This document shows positions 44,489 through 53,242 of a stretch of 64,000 bases of DNA, one piece after another. How positions within the stretch are numbered: position 1 is the first letter of the stretch; every line of letters starts with the position of its first letter. Both the position numbers and the translations under genes were made by a program. Source of the DNA: Oxalobacteraceae bacterium UBA6018 (GTDB lineage: Bacteria; Pseudomonadota; Gammaproteobacteria; Burkholderiales; Burkholderiaceae_D); the NCBI GenBank assembly GCA_002428015.1, contig DIZW01000128.1:29270-93269 (forward strand). Direction: 5' to 3'. The notes below the pieces were generated by a model. It ran no database searches. It saw only the letters and a program-made list of their open reading frames with translations, and had not been told where the DNA came from.

Positions 44489-45148
44489 TCAAGCGTGTTC
44501 ACTCAACCACTGATGCAGTTGAGCGACGGTTTCCGCCGAGTAGACGGGGTTACACGAAAGCAACTGCTCATGCGGATGGGCCCCGTATTGCACTGCCACG
44601 GCGGCCGCGCCGGCGTTGTTGGCCATGAGCAGATCGTGGGTGGTATCGCCGATCATCACGGTACGCCTGAGATCCTGCCCCAATTCCCGCGTAAGTTCAT
44701 GCAACATGGCCGGATGCGGCTTGGAGAAGGTTTCGTCGGCGCAGCGCGTCGCGTCGAACAGGGACAACAGGCCGACCGCGTTCATGGCGCGGTTCAGGCC
44801 CACCCTGCTTTTGCCGGTGGCCACGGCCAGGAAATAGCCTTCCTGCGACAGTTCAGTCAACATGGCGCGAACCCCGCCGAACAGCACCAGTTCATGATCC
44901 TTGGACAGGTAGTGAAAACGGTAGCGCTCGACCATGCGCGCGTACAGCGCCGGATCGATGCCTGGCATGACGGCTTGCATGGCCTCGTGCAGCCCGAGGC
45001 CGATCACGTGCGAGGCGGCCTCGTCGCCGGGAATCGGCAGACCCAGGTCGCGGGCCGCCGCCTGAATACACTTCACGATGGTGGACGTGCTGTCCATCAA
45101 AGTACCATCCCAATCAAAGACGATCAGATCAAATTGCTTTCGTGCCAT
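44489..45148 (-). CDS. HAD-superfamily phosphatase (phosphoglycolate phosphatase-like)
   Basis: 219 aa from ATG 45148, giving MARKQFDLIVFDWDGTLMDS with motif I DxDGT and the nucleophile Asp. Cap domain follows (about 20-85). Motif II is VATGKSR, motif III the Lys in FSKPHPAML, and motif IV IGDTTHDLLMA. The Gph-like subfamily hydrolyses small phosphate esters. A TTG at 45181 could extend it but is unsupported. It lies 61 bases downstream of rluC and starts the Rieske-sppA stretch. Confidence 0.88.
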   Translation of the reverse strand: MARKQFDLIVFDWDGTLMDSTSTIVKCIQAAARDLGLPIPGDEAASHVIGLGLHEAMQAVMPGIDPALYARMVERYRFHYLSKDHELVLFGGVRAMLTELSQEGYFLAVATGKSRVGLNRAMNAVGLLSLFDATRCADETFSKPHPAMLHELTRELGQDLRRTVMIGDTTHDLLMANNAGAAAVAVQYGAHPHEQLLSCNPVYSAETVAQLHQWLSEHA

Positions 45149-45209
45149 GTCATGCGGCCGCGCGCGGCCGACTCCTTCCAATAGATAGATGCGGGTCGAA
45201 CCGGCCCGC

Positions 45210-46202
45210 TCAGCGCGGCGCCACGGTCGACGGTTTTCCCAAGCTTACCAAGAAACGTTCGCATTCCGCTGGCAACGGTGCGTTAACAGTCATCGGCTTG
45301 CCGCTTTCCGGGTGGGTGAACGTGATCTGGTGCGCGTGCAGGAACATGCGTTTGAGCGCTCCGCGCCGGGCGTCGGCCTTGAGCAGTTGGCGGTTGAGGG
45401 CGAAATCGCCGTACTTGTCGTCGCCCAGGATGGGGAAGCCGGACGAGGCCAGGTGCACCCGGATCTGGTGCGTGCGCCCGGTCTTGAGTTCGGCTTCGAG
45501 CAGGGCGTAGCCTTCCCACTTGCGCAGCAGGCTGAACACGGTGTGCGACTCCATCCCGCCGGCCTGCACGCAAACCCGGCGCTCGCCTTCGGCCGTGGTG
45601 TATTTATGTAAAGGCAGCTTGACGTGCTGGCGCGCGTTCTTCCAATCGCCCGCCACCATGGTCAGGTAACGCTTGTCGGTGGTTCCGTCGCGCATCTGCT
45701 CGTGCAGATTGGTCAGGGCCGAGCGTTTCTTGGCCAGCATGAGCAGGCCCGAGGTTTCGCGGTCGAGCCGGTGCACCAGTTCCAGGAACTTGGCGTCCGG
45801 GCGGGCGGCGCGCAATTGCTCGATGACGCCGTACGACACGCCGGAGCCGCCATGCACGGCCACGCCGCAGGGCTTGTCGATGATCAGCAGATGGGCGTCC
45901 TCGTGCAGCACCGCGAACTCGGCGCCGGGCACGTTCACTGTCGACTTTTCCGCAACACGCACCGGCGGGATGCGCACCACGTCACCCTCCTCCAGACGGT
46001 ACAACTGGTCGATCCGTCCCTTGTTGACGCGCACCTCGCCGGAGCGCAGAATCCGGTAGATATGGCTCTTTGGGACGCCCTTGCAGACGCGAAGCAGGTA
46101 GTTATCGATGCGCTGTCCGGCGTCTTCTTCGCCGATGGTGACAAACTGGGCTTGGGGCACTGCCTGTGATGAAGGGGGAACAACATCGTTTTGCATTGTC
46201 AT
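45210..46202 (-). CDS. rluC: 23S rRNA pseudouridine synthase RluC
   Basis: About 330 aa. An N-terminal S4 domain (RIDNYLLRVCKGVPKSHIYRILRSGEVRVN) is followed by the RluA-family catalytic domain with HRLDRETSGLL, whose Asp is catalytic, and TGRTHQIRVHL. RluC modifies positions 955, 2504 and 2580 of 23S rRNA. The start is ATG 46202 or 46196. The in-frame ATG at 46241 is unlikely because the predicted transcript begins near it. Divergent rluC-rne order is normal in proteobacteria. Confidence 0.92.
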   Translation of the reverse strand: MTMQNDVVPPSSQAVPQAQFVTIGEEDAGQRIDNYLLRVCKGVPKSHIYRILRSGEVRVNKGRIDQLYRLEEGDVVRIPPVRVAEKSTVNVPGAEFAVLHEDAHLLIIDKPCGVAVHGGSGVSYGVIEQLRAARPDAKFLELVHRLDRETSGLLMLAKKRSALTNLHEQMRDGTTDKRYLTMVAGDWKNARQHVKLPLHKYTTAEGERRVCVQAGGMESHTVFSLLRKWEGYALLEAELKTGRTHQIRVHLASSGFPILGDDKYGDFALNRQLLKADARRGALKRMFLHAHQITFTHPESGKPMTVNAPLPAECERFLVSLGKPSTVAPR

Positions 46203-46245
46203 TTCTTCTGTCTTCCCAGAAATTCTCTCTAAGTCCTTCATTTTG

Positions 46246-46272
46246 AATATATAATCGACAGGCGGCGGTCAA
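46246..46272 (-). promoter_or_regulatory. Sigma-70-like promoter of rluC
   Basis: Minus strand: TTGACC (46267-46272) and TATATT (46246-46251), spaced 15 bases (an overlapping alternative gives 17). Transcription would start near 46238, which places the real rluC start downstream, at 46202 or 46196. Confidence 0.55.
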
Positions 46273-46883
46273 ACCTCTGCTGGTGTAAGAATTAAAACGA
46301 TATTTTACACAGGGGCGTCTCCATCGGCCTCGCCAAATTGCAAATTCGATGGAAAAACGTGTACGCACGTCCCTTGCGCGAATCAAGGTTGCACCGTTGT
46401 TGTAATCGGATAGCGCCCAGGGATGCGGAGTGGTTAGTTTGGAATTTAAAGGATAAGTACCGGCAAGCTGGCCCGCGAGGTCAGCTCGCCGGATGATGGT
46501 GTCGATAACGCTCGTCGTTTTCGCCCGACCCGATGTAAGCCTCATGCTGAAGGCTTGAGAATAACGGCCGCAGTAAGGCCCGTGCATTGAAGTCTTCGCC
46601 TGAGCGCCGGCTATGGTTAGGCTCACTGATCTGCTCACCGCCTGGCTTGCCCTGTGCCCTGGTTCAAACCGGGCCGTTCCAGGGAAGTTGCAGGTGATGC
46701 GTGCACTCGGCATGTCGATCGACCCCACCGCGCCCTGTTGCGGCCGCCACGCTAAGCGTTGCTGCGCCGTACGTTAAGGCATACCCGCCCTCCAAACCTC
46801 CTTCCCGTGTACATCCCGTGTACTTTTTGCCGCTTGTAACCGAGCGGCACTGGAACGGCTTCTAGCCGCGGAGTTAATAAAAA
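46273..46883 (+). other. Long structured leader of rne
   Basis: About 600 bases without a credible gene. Hairpins on the plus strand: an imperfect stem at 46460-46492 (CCGGC/GCCGG outside, AGCTG/CAGCT inside, loop CGCGA), a 6-bp stem at 46537-46556, and GCCC-GGT/ACC-GGGC at 46656-46674 nested inside CCCTGG/CCAGGG. In E. coli the rne leader folds into hairpins that RNase E binds to control its own mRNA. A similar role is inferred here. The rne promoter itself was not located with confidence. Confidence 0.5.
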
Positions 46884-49800
46884 ATGAAACGCATGTTGTT
46901 TAACGCAACGCAGCAGGAAGAACTGCGCGTCGCAATTGTCGACGGTCAAAAACTGATCGACATCGATATCGAATCGGCCGGGCGCGAGCAGCGCAAGTCG
47001 AATATTTACAAAGGCGTCATCACCCGGATCGAACCGTCGCTGGAAGCCTGCTTCGTCAGCTACGGCGAAGACCGCCACGGCTTCCTGCCGTTCAAGGAAG
47101 TGGCCCGCACCTACTTCCGCGAAGGCGTCGACGTGCGCAATGCGTCCATCAAGGAAGCGCTGCGCGAAGGCCAGGAAATCATGGTCCAGGTCGAAAAGGA
47201 AGAGCGCGGCAACAAAGGCGCGGCCCTGACCTCCTTCGTGTCGCTGGCCGGCCGCTACCTGGTGCTGATGCCGAACAATCCGCGCGGCGGCGGCGTGTCG
47301 CGCCGGGTCGAAGGCGAAGAGCGCCAGGAATTGCGCGAAACCATGGACAAGCTGGACCTGCCGCAGGGCATGTCCGTGATCGCCCGCACCGCCGGCATCG
47401 GCCGCAACGTCGAAGAGCTGCAGTGGGACTTGAATTACCTGATGCAACTGTGGCGCGCTATCGAAGGCGCCGGCAAGTCGGCCAACGGCGCCTTCCTGAT
47501 CTACCAGGAATCGTCGCTGGTGATCCGCGCGATCCGCGACTACTTCCAGCCTGATATCGGCGAGATCCTGATCGACACCGACGAGATCTACGACCAGGCG
47601 CACCAGTTCATGAGCCACGTGATGCCCGACATGGTGCACCGCGTGAAGCGTTACTCGGACGACGTCCCGCTGTTCTCGCGCTTCCAGATCGAGCACCAGA
47701 TCGAGACCGCCTACTCGCGCACCGTCCCGCTGCCGTCGGGCGGCGCGATCGTGATCGACCACACCGAGGCACTGGTCTCGGTCGACGTCAACTCGGCCCG
47801 CGCCACGCGCGGCTCGGACATCGAGACGACCGCCTTCAACACCAACTGCGAGGCGGCCGAGGAAGTGGCGCGCCAGCTGCGCCTGCGCGACCTGGGCGGC
47901 CTGATCGTGATCGACTTCATCGACATGGAAGTGGCCAAGAACCAGCGCGAAGTCGAACAGCGCCTGAAAGACGCGCTGCACCACGACCGTGCACGCGTCC
48001 AGATGGGCAAGATTTCCCGCTTCGGCCTGATGGAACTGTCGCGCCAGCGCCTGCGTCCTTCGCTGTCCGAAGGCAGCCACGTGACCTGCCCGCGCTGCTC
48101 CGGCACCGGCCACATCCGCGATACCGAATCGTCCGCCCTGCAGGTGCTGCGCATCATCCAGGAAGAGGCGATGAAGGAGAACTCGGCCACGATCCACGTC
48201 CAGGTCCCGGTCGACGTCGCCGCTTTCCTGCTCAACGAAAAGCGCGGCGAAGTGCTGAAGATCGAGAATCGTCACCGTATCAGCGTGATCTTGATTCCTA
48301 ACAAGCATCTGGACACCCCGCACTACAAGCTCGAGCGCATCAAGCACGACGATCCACGCCTCGAGGACAGCCAGGCGAGCTACTCGCTGGCCGAGACGGC
48401 CGAGACCGATATGGCCTACAGCAAGCGCCAGAAGGAAGACGTCAAGCCGCGCCAGGAAGCGGTGGTCAAGACCATCACCCCGGCCCAGCCCGCGCCGATG
48501 GTCGACCGCACCGAGCCGGTCAAGCCGGTCCTGGCGCCCGCGCCCGAGCCAGTATTGACTGCCCCGGCCGAGCAAGGTTTCTTCAGCCGTCTGATGGGCT
48601 TCTTCTTCAAGAAGGAAGAGCCGGTCGCCGTGGCAAGCGCGCCCGCGCCCGCCCCGGCGTCAAAGGCGCCGGCCGCCGGCGATCGCGGCGAGCGCAACAA
48701 CCGCGGCCCGCGTGGCCGCAGCCGTGGTGCCAAGCAAGGTGGCCGCGAGGACCGTGAGCCGGGCAAGCTGGCGTCCCAGGACGAGAGCGGCAAGCCGGCC
48801 GACGCCGAGGCCAAGGCGGCCCGTCCACCGCGCCCACCGCGTGAACCACGCGAGCCGCGCGAACTGGCCGAGGCAGGCGCCGCGGCAGCGGGCGCACCTG
48901 CGCCGCGCGCCGAACGCGGCGAGCGTCCTGAGCGCGGCGAACGTCCAGAGCGTGCCGAACGCGGCGAGCGCCCAGAGCGCGCCGCCCGTCCGCAGCGCGA
49001 GCGTGCCGATTACCGCACTCCGGTGCCGGTCGAAGGCAAGAGCGAAGAACTGGCGCTGGCGCCTAGCGCGGCAGCCGCTTTGACGGATGAGCACGCCGAC
49101 CTGACGGTGGGCATGGAGGACGTCCCGGCGGTGCCGAAGATGATCACCACGATCGGTCCGAACGGCGAGGAAATCGAAGTCGAAGCCGGTGGCGACGAGC
49201 CACGCCGCCGCCGCCGCCGTGGCGGACGCAACCGTAATCGTCGTGACCGCGACCAGGCCGAAGGCATGGAAGGCGAAGGCGGCGAACAGGCCGAAGCCGG
49301 CGAGGAGACCGTCTCCGAAGCCAGCTTCACCGTAGCCCCCGAGCTGGTCGAGCCGACCGCGCACGCCGCTGCCGAGACGCACGCGCCAGTGCAAGCCGAG
49401 GCGCCTGCCGCTGAACCGCAGGTCGCCGCCGAAACGTATAGCGCGCCGGTTCCGGTCGCGGAATACGTGGCCCCGGCCGCCTTGGCGGAGCCGGAAACGG
49501 TCGCCCCATCGCCGGTAGCGGCTGCCGAAGTAGAAGCTGAGCCCGTCCCCGCCCCTGTGGCAGCGCCGGTCGCTGAGCCAGTCGCCGAAGCAGTGCAGCC
49601 ACGTGCCGAAGCCGTCGAAGCCGCCCCGGCATCGCTGCCCGAGCCGGTGAGCGTGGTCGAGCCGACCATCTTCACGCCGCCGGCACCAGTGGCCGACGCT
49701 GCACCTGCGGCGGAAGCTGCACCTGCGATGGAAGCTGCACCTGTGGCAGAAGCTGCGCCTGCGGCAGAAGCTGCACCCGTGGCGGAAGCTGCACCTTTGG

Positions 49801-50057
49801 CCAAAGCCGCGCCAGCGGCGCCGGTAGCGGCACCAGTGGCCGAAGCCGCACCAGCGCCGGCGCCAAGCCCGGTCGCCGACATGAGCAGCCTGCTCGGTTC
49901 GGCCGGCCTGACCCTGGCCGCCACCGATCCTGAAAAGCTGCGCGCAGCCCAGGAAGCGGCCGCCAGCGCCCCGCCGCCGCCACGCGTGCGGCGCGAGCGC
50001 AAGCCACTGCCGCCGGTGCCTGACGAGCCGCTGGTCCAGATCGACACGCGCCAGTAA
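46884..50057 (+). CDS. rne: Ribonuclease E
   Basis: 1057-aa endoribonuclease, core of the RNA degradosome. The catalytic half has the S1 domain (about 38-118, GVITRIEPSLEACFVSYG), the RNase H/DNase I-like region with EALVSVDVNSARATRG (metal-binding Asp) and VIDFIDM, and the zinc-link CPRCSGTGHIRD. The C-terminal half (from about 520) is disordered: Arg-rich RNA-binding stretches, then a long Ala/Pro/Glu/Val tail with six-residue repeats. The conserved end KPLPPVPDEPLVQIDTR is kept. GGAG lies 11 bases before ATG. It is monocistronic, ending at a terminator at 50081-50113. Confidence 0.97.
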   Translation: MKRMLFNATQQEELRVAIVDGQKLIDIDIESAGREQRKSNIYKGVITRIEPSLEACFVSYGEDRHGFLPFKEVARTYFREGVDVRNASIKEALREGQEIMVQVEKEERGNKGAALTSFVSLAGRYLVLMPNNPRGGGVSRRVEGEERQELRETMDKLDLPQGMSVIARTAGIGRNVEELQWDLNYLMQLWRAIEGAGKSANGAFLIYQESSLVIRAIRDYFQPDIGEILIDTDEIYDQAHQFMSHVMPDMVHRVKRYSDDVPLFSRFQIEHQIETAYSRTVPLPSGGAIVIDHTEALVSVDVNSARATRGSDIETTAFNTNCEAAEEVARQLRLRDLGGLIVIDFIDMEVAKNQREVEQRLKDALHHDRARVQMGKISRFGLMELSRQRLRPSLSEGSHVTCPRCSGTGHIRDTESSALQVLRIIQEEAMKENSATIHVQVPVDVAAFLLNEKRGEVLKIENRHRISVILIPNKHLDTPHYKLERIKHDDPRLEDSQASYSLAETAETDMAYSKRQKEDVKPRQEAVVKTITPAQPAPMVDRTEPVKPVLAPAPEPVLTAPAEQGFFSRLMGFFFKKEEPVAVASAPAPAPASKAPAAGDRGERNNRGPRGRSRGAKQGGREDREPGKLASQDESGKPADAEAKAARPPRPPREPREPRELAEAGAAAAGAPAPRAERGERPERGERPERAERGERPERAARPQRERADYRTPVPVEGKSEELALAPSAAAALTDEHADLTVGMEDVPAVPKMITTIGPNGEEIEVEAGGDEPRRRRRRGGRNRNRRDRDQAEGMEGEGGEQAEAGEETVSEASFTVAPELVEPTAHAAAETHAPVQAEAPAAEPQVAAETYSAPVPVAEYVAPAALAEPETVAPSPVAAAEVEAEPVPAPVAAPVAEPVAEAVQPRAEAVEAAPASLPEPVSVVEPTIFTPPAPVADAAPAAEAAPAMEAAPVAEAAPAAEAAPVAEAAPLAKAAPAAPVAAPVAEAAPAPAPSPVADMSSLLGSAGLTLAATDPEKLRAAQEAAASAPPPPRVRRERKPLPPVPDEPLVQIDTRQ
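49695..49820 (+). repeat. 18-bp tandem repeats coding EAAPxA in the RNase E tail
   Basis: Seven in-frame units of 18 bases encode EAAP-V/A/L-A variants (first unit starts with Asp, last with Lys). The DNA copies are similar (GAAGCTGCACCTG...), a likely site of slippage and length variation between strains. Confidence 0.75.
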
Positions 50058-50080
50058 TCCCGCGCCGCCGACCAGGCAAA

Positions 50081-50113
50081 GCCGCCGTCTCCTCCGGGAG
50101 CGGCGGCTTTTTT
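50081..50113 (+). terminator. Rho-independent terminator of rne
   Basis: GCCGCCG (50081-50087) pairs with CGGCGGC (50101-50107), with extra pairing of the flanking AAA and TTT, followed by a run of six T (50108-50113). It lies 23 bases after the rne stop. Confidence 0.92.
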
Positions 50114-50134
50114 CTTGTCCGCGCCGGATCGCCT

Positions 50135-50163
50135 GTTCCGCCCGGTCCACGCGGCGATATAAT
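50135..50163 (+). promoter_or_regulatory. Promoter of the chrA-moaA-mobA-moeA run
   Basis: A perfect TATAAT at 50158-50163, with a poor -35 (GTTCCG, 50135-50140) 17 bases upstream. The start would be at about 50169-50170, which is the first base of the chrA ATG, so the transcript would be leaderless. No ribosome site is seen before that ATG. Confidence 0.5.
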
Positions 50164-50169
50164 GCCGGC

Positions 50170-51486
50170 ATGTCAATTCCCAGCCCTGCCCGTCCGCCCG
50201 CGGTCGCCCTGTCCGCCGCGTTCTGGTACTGGCTCAAGCTCGGCTGCGTCAGTTTCGGCGGCCCGGCCGGACAGATCGCCATGATGCACGCCGAACTGGT
50301 TGAACGGCGCCGCTGGATTTCCGAACAGCGCTTCCTGCACGCCCTGAACTACTGCATGCTGCTGCCCGGCCCCGAGGCGACCCAGCTGGCCATCTACATC
50401 GGCTGGCTGCTGCACAAGACCCGCGGCGGCATCCTGGCCGGCGTCCTGTTCGTGCTGCCCTCGCTGCTGGTGCTGATCGCCCTGTCGTGGATCTACATGG
50501 CCTTCGGCACCCTGCCGGTGGTGACCGCCGTCCTGTACGGGATCAAGCCGGCCATCGTCGCCATCGTCCTCGCGGCCGCCTGGCGCATCGGCGCGCGCAC
50601 GCTCAGGCACGCCGCGCTGGTGGCCATCGCCGCCGCCGCCTTCGTCGCCATCGGCCTGCTCGGCCTGCCCTTTCCGCTGGTGGTGCTGGGCGCAGCCGCC
50701 ATCGGCGCCGTCGGCGCGCGCGTCCGGCCGGCCTGGTTCCAGGGCGGCGCCGCGCGGGCAGGCAGCCCAGCCGCACACCGCCAGGCGCTGATCGACGATA
50801 CGACCCCCACGCCGGCGCACGCGCACCTGTCCTGGGCGCGGGTGGCCAGGGTGGCGCTGGCCGGCTGCGCGCTCGGCGCACTGGCGCTGGCCATGCTGGC
50901 CTGGCTGGCCGGGCCGCGCAGCGTGTTCACCCAGATGGGCTGGTTCTTCACCAAGGCCGCGCTGCTCGGTTTCGGCGGTGCCTACGCCGTGCTGCCCTAC
51001 GTGGTGCAGGGCGGCGTGGAACACTACCACTGGCTCGGCATGGCCCAGATGATCGACGGCCTGGCGCTGGGTGAAACCACGCCCGGCCCGCTCATCATGG
51101 TCAACGCCTTCGTCGGCTTCGCCGCGCTGTGGAACCATCCCACCGGCGCCGGCCCGGCCGCCAGCGCCATCGGCGGCGCCTGCGTGGCCACCTTCTTCAC
51201 CTTCCTGCCCTCGTTCGTGTTCATCCTGGCCGGCGGCCCGCTGGTCGAGTCGACCCGCGACGACCTGCGCATGACGGCGCCGCTGACCGCCATCTCGGCG
51301 GCGGTGGTCGGGGTCATCGCCAGCCTGGCGCTGTTCTTCGGCCAGCACGTGTTCCTGCGCGCCGGCCAGCCCGACCCGGCCGCCCTGGCCATCGGCGCGG
51401 CCGCGCTGCTGGCGCTGCTGCGGTTCCGGGCCGGCACCATCGGCTTGATCGCCGCCTGTGCCGCGGCGGGCCTCGTGCTATCGTAG
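50170..51486 (+). CDS. chrA: Chromate transporter ChrA, two-domain form
   Basis: 438-aa inner-membrane protein of the CHR family, which expels chromate. Two homologous halves: [15 protein letters not shown]...[16 protein letters not shown] near residues 20-80, and [15 protein letters not shown]...[10 protein letters not shown] near 255-310. There are about 10-12 membrane helices and an Ala-rich loop near 190-215. It ends 4 bases before moaA. Molybdate and chromate are similar oxyanions, so pairing with molybdenum cofactor genes may be meaningful or simple adjacency. Confidence 0.92.
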   Translation: MSIPSPARPPAVALSAAFWYWLKLGCVSFGGPAGQIAMMHAELVERRRWISEQRFLHALNYCMLLPGPEATQLAIYIGWLLHKTRGGILAGVLFVLPSLLVLIALSWIYMAFGTLPVVTAVLYGIKPAIVAIVLAAAWRIGARTLRHAALVAIAAAAFVAIGLLGLPFPLVVLGAAAIGAVGARVRPAWFQGGAARAGSPAAHRQALIDDTTPTPAHAHLSWARVARVALAGCALGALALAMLAWLAGPRSVFTQMGWFFTKAALLGFGGAYAVLPYVVQGGVEHYHWLGMAQMIDGLALGETTPGPLIMVNAFVGFAALWNHPTGAGPAASAIGGACVATFFTFLPSFVFILAGGPLVESTRDDLRMTAPLTAISAAVVGVIASLALFFGQHVFLRAGQPDPAALAIGAAALLALLRFRAGTIGLIAACAAAGLVLS

Positions 51487-51490
51487 CGGC

Positions 51491-52600
51491 ATGGCTGAAA
51501 AAACGATCATGCTCGGCGACGGCCGCTCGCCGCCGCCGCCCATCCCCTCCGTGCTCGAGCAACCCACCGGCGTGCTCGGGGATGCCTTGGGGCGGCCGCT
51601 GCACGACCTGCGCATTTCCGTCACCGACCGCTGCAACTTCCGCTGCGTCTACTGCATGCCCAAGGAAGTGTTCGACAAGGACTACGCCTACCTGCCCCAT
51701 TCCTCGCTGCTCTCGTTCGAAGAGATCACCCGGGTGGCGCGCCTGTTCGTCGCGCACGGCGTCGAGAAGATCCGCCTGACCGGGGGCGAACCGCTGCTGC
51801 GCAAGCACCTCGAGAGCCTGGTCGAGATGCTGGCCGGCCTGCGCACCCCGGCCGGGCGCAAGCCCGACCTGACCCTGACCACCAACGGCTCGCTGCTCGC
51901 GCGCAAGGCGCGCAGCCTGCGCGACGCGGGGCTGGACCGGGTCACGGTGTCGCTCGACGCCCTCGACGACGCCACCTTCAAGCGCATGAACGACGTCGAT
52001 TTCGCGGTGGCCGACGTGCTGGCCGGGATCGAGGCCGCGCATGCCGCCGGCCTGGGGCCGATCAAGGTCAACATGGTCGTCAAGGGCGGCATGAACGACC
52101 AAGAAATCCTGCCGATGGCGCGCCACTTCAAGGGCAGTCCGGCGATCCTGCGCTTCATCGAATACATGGACGTGGGCGCGTCCAACGGCTGGAACCTGGA
52201 CGAGGTGATCCCCTCGTCGGAAGTGGTACGCCGCATCGGCGCCGAGATGCCGCTGGTGGCGCTGCCGGCCAACTACAGCGGCGAGACCGCAGCGCGCTGG
52301 CGCTATGCCGACGGGGTCGGCGAGATCGGCCTGATCTCCAGCGTCACCCAGGCCTTCTGCCAGGACTGCTCGCGCGCCCGCCTGTCCACCGAGGGAAAAC
52401 TGTTCACCTGCCTGTTCGCCACCGGCGGGCACGACCTGCGCGCGCTGCTGCGCGAAGGCCGCACCGACGCCGAGGTCTCCAGCGCCATCGCCCAGCTGTG
52501 GCGCGTGCGCGCCGACCGCTATTCCGAAACCCGCACCATCAACACCAGCGGCCTGCAGCGCGGTGCGCGCAAGGTCGAGATGTCCTACATCGGCGGGTGA
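51491..52600 (+). CDS. moaA: GTP 3',8-cyclase MoaA
   Basis: 369-aa radical SAM enzyme that makes the first intermediate of molybdenum cofactor from GTP, with MoaC. The SAM cluster motif is [12 protein letters not shown] (C-x3-C-x2-C) at about 42-53. [13 protein letters not shown] follows. The second, GTP-binding cluster uses [25 protein letters not shown] 51491 lies directly after the chrA stop; an in-frame start at 51458 would overlap chrA. The N-terminal ~30 residues are an extra variable extension. moaC is not in the window. Confidence 0.95.
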   Translation: MAEKTIMLGDGRSPPPPIPSVLEQPTGVLGDALGRPLHDLRISVTDRCNFRCVYCMPKEVFDKDYAYLPHSSLLSFEEITRVARLFVAHGVEKIRLTGGEPLLRKHLESLVEMLAGLRTPAGRKPDLTLTTNGSLLARKARSLRDAGLDRVTVSLDALDDATFKRMNDVDFAVADVLAGIEAAHAAGLGPIKVNMVVKGGMNDQEILPMARHFKGSPAILRFIEYMDVGASNGWNLDEVIPSSEVVRRIGAEMPLVALPANYSGETAARWRYADGVGEIGLISSVTQAFCQDCSRARLSTEGKLFTCLFATGGHDLRALLREGRTDAEVSSAIAQLWRVRADRYSETRTINTSGLQRGARKVEMSYIGG

Positions 52601-52603
52601 GGC

Positions 52604-53242
52604 GTGGACGAGCATGACGTGCCAACGGCCGCCCCGGGCATCACGGGCCTGATCCTCGCCGGTGGACGCGGCAGCCGCATGGGCCACGTCGACAAGGGCC
52701 TGCAACTGCTGCACGGCGAGCCGATGGCCGCCCACGTGCTGCGCCGCCTCGCGCCCCAGGTGACGGCGCTGGCCATCAACGCCAACCAGAACCTGGACGC
52801 CTACGCCGCCTTCGGCGTGCCGGTGTGGCCGGACGACCTGGCCGGCTTCGAGGGTCCGCTGGCCGGCCTGCAAACCGGGCTGGCGCGCTGCACCACCGAG
52901 CTGCTCGTGAGCGCGCCGTGCGACTCGCCCTTCCTGCCGGCCGACCTGGTGGTCCGCCTGCACGCGGCGCTGCTGCGCGAAAACGCCGACCTGGCCCTGG
53001 CCGAAACGCTCGAGCCGGACCGCGACGGCCAGCCGCGCGTGCAGCCGCATCCGGTGTTCGCGCTGGTCAAGCGCAGCGCCCTGGCGCCGCTGTCGGCCTT
53101 CCTGGCCGCGGGCGGGCGCCGCATGGACGGCTGGTATGGCGCCATCAAGGTGGCGCGCGTGCGCTTCGAGGACGCCGACGCCTTCCGCAACATCAACACA
53201 CTGCGCGAACTGCAGCAGTACGACAGCGAAAACAAACAATGA
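52604..53242 (+). CDS. mobA: Molybdenum cofactor guanylyltransferase MobA
   Basis: 212 aa, nucleotidyltransferase that attaches GMP to molybdopterin. The P-loop-like LILAGGRGSRMG (about 16-27), DKGLQLL and the CDSPFLP metal-binding Asp are present. GTG start at 52604, 3 bases after moaA; a GTG at 52619 is possible. The stop overlaps the moeA ATG as ATGA. Its presence implies bis-MGD enzymes, such as nitrate or DMSO reductases, elsewhere in the genome. Confidence 0.92.
   Translation: MDEHDVPTAAPGITGLILAGGRGSRMGHVDKGLQLLHGEPMAAHVLRRLAPQVTALAINANQNLDAYAAFGVPVWPDDLAGFEGPLAGLQTGLARCTTELLVSAPCDSPFLPADLVVRLHAALLRENADLALAETLEPDRDGQPRVQPHPVFALVKRSALAPLSAFLAAGGRRMDGWYGAIKVARVRFEDADAFRNINTLRELQQYDSENKQ

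Noticed and set aside
46656..46674. tRNA T-arm-like sequence with GGTTCAAACC
   Set aside because: No acceptor, D or anticodon arms can be built around it; it is one hairpin of the rne leader.
46102..46728. 208-codon minus-strand frame in the rluC-rne gap
   Set aside because: It overlaps rluC and has poor codon use; the region is better explained as the rne leader and the rluC promoter.
46752..48575. 607-codon open frame on the minus strand opposite rne
   Set aside because: It lies opposite the conserved catalytic half of RNase E. Its His/Asp/Arg/Val-rich, low-complexity translation is typical of antisense frames in high-GC genes.
48660..50282. 540-codon minus-strand frame opposite the rne tail
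   Set aside because: Mirror of the Ala/Pro-rich tail; it crosses the rne terminator and has no recognisable domain.
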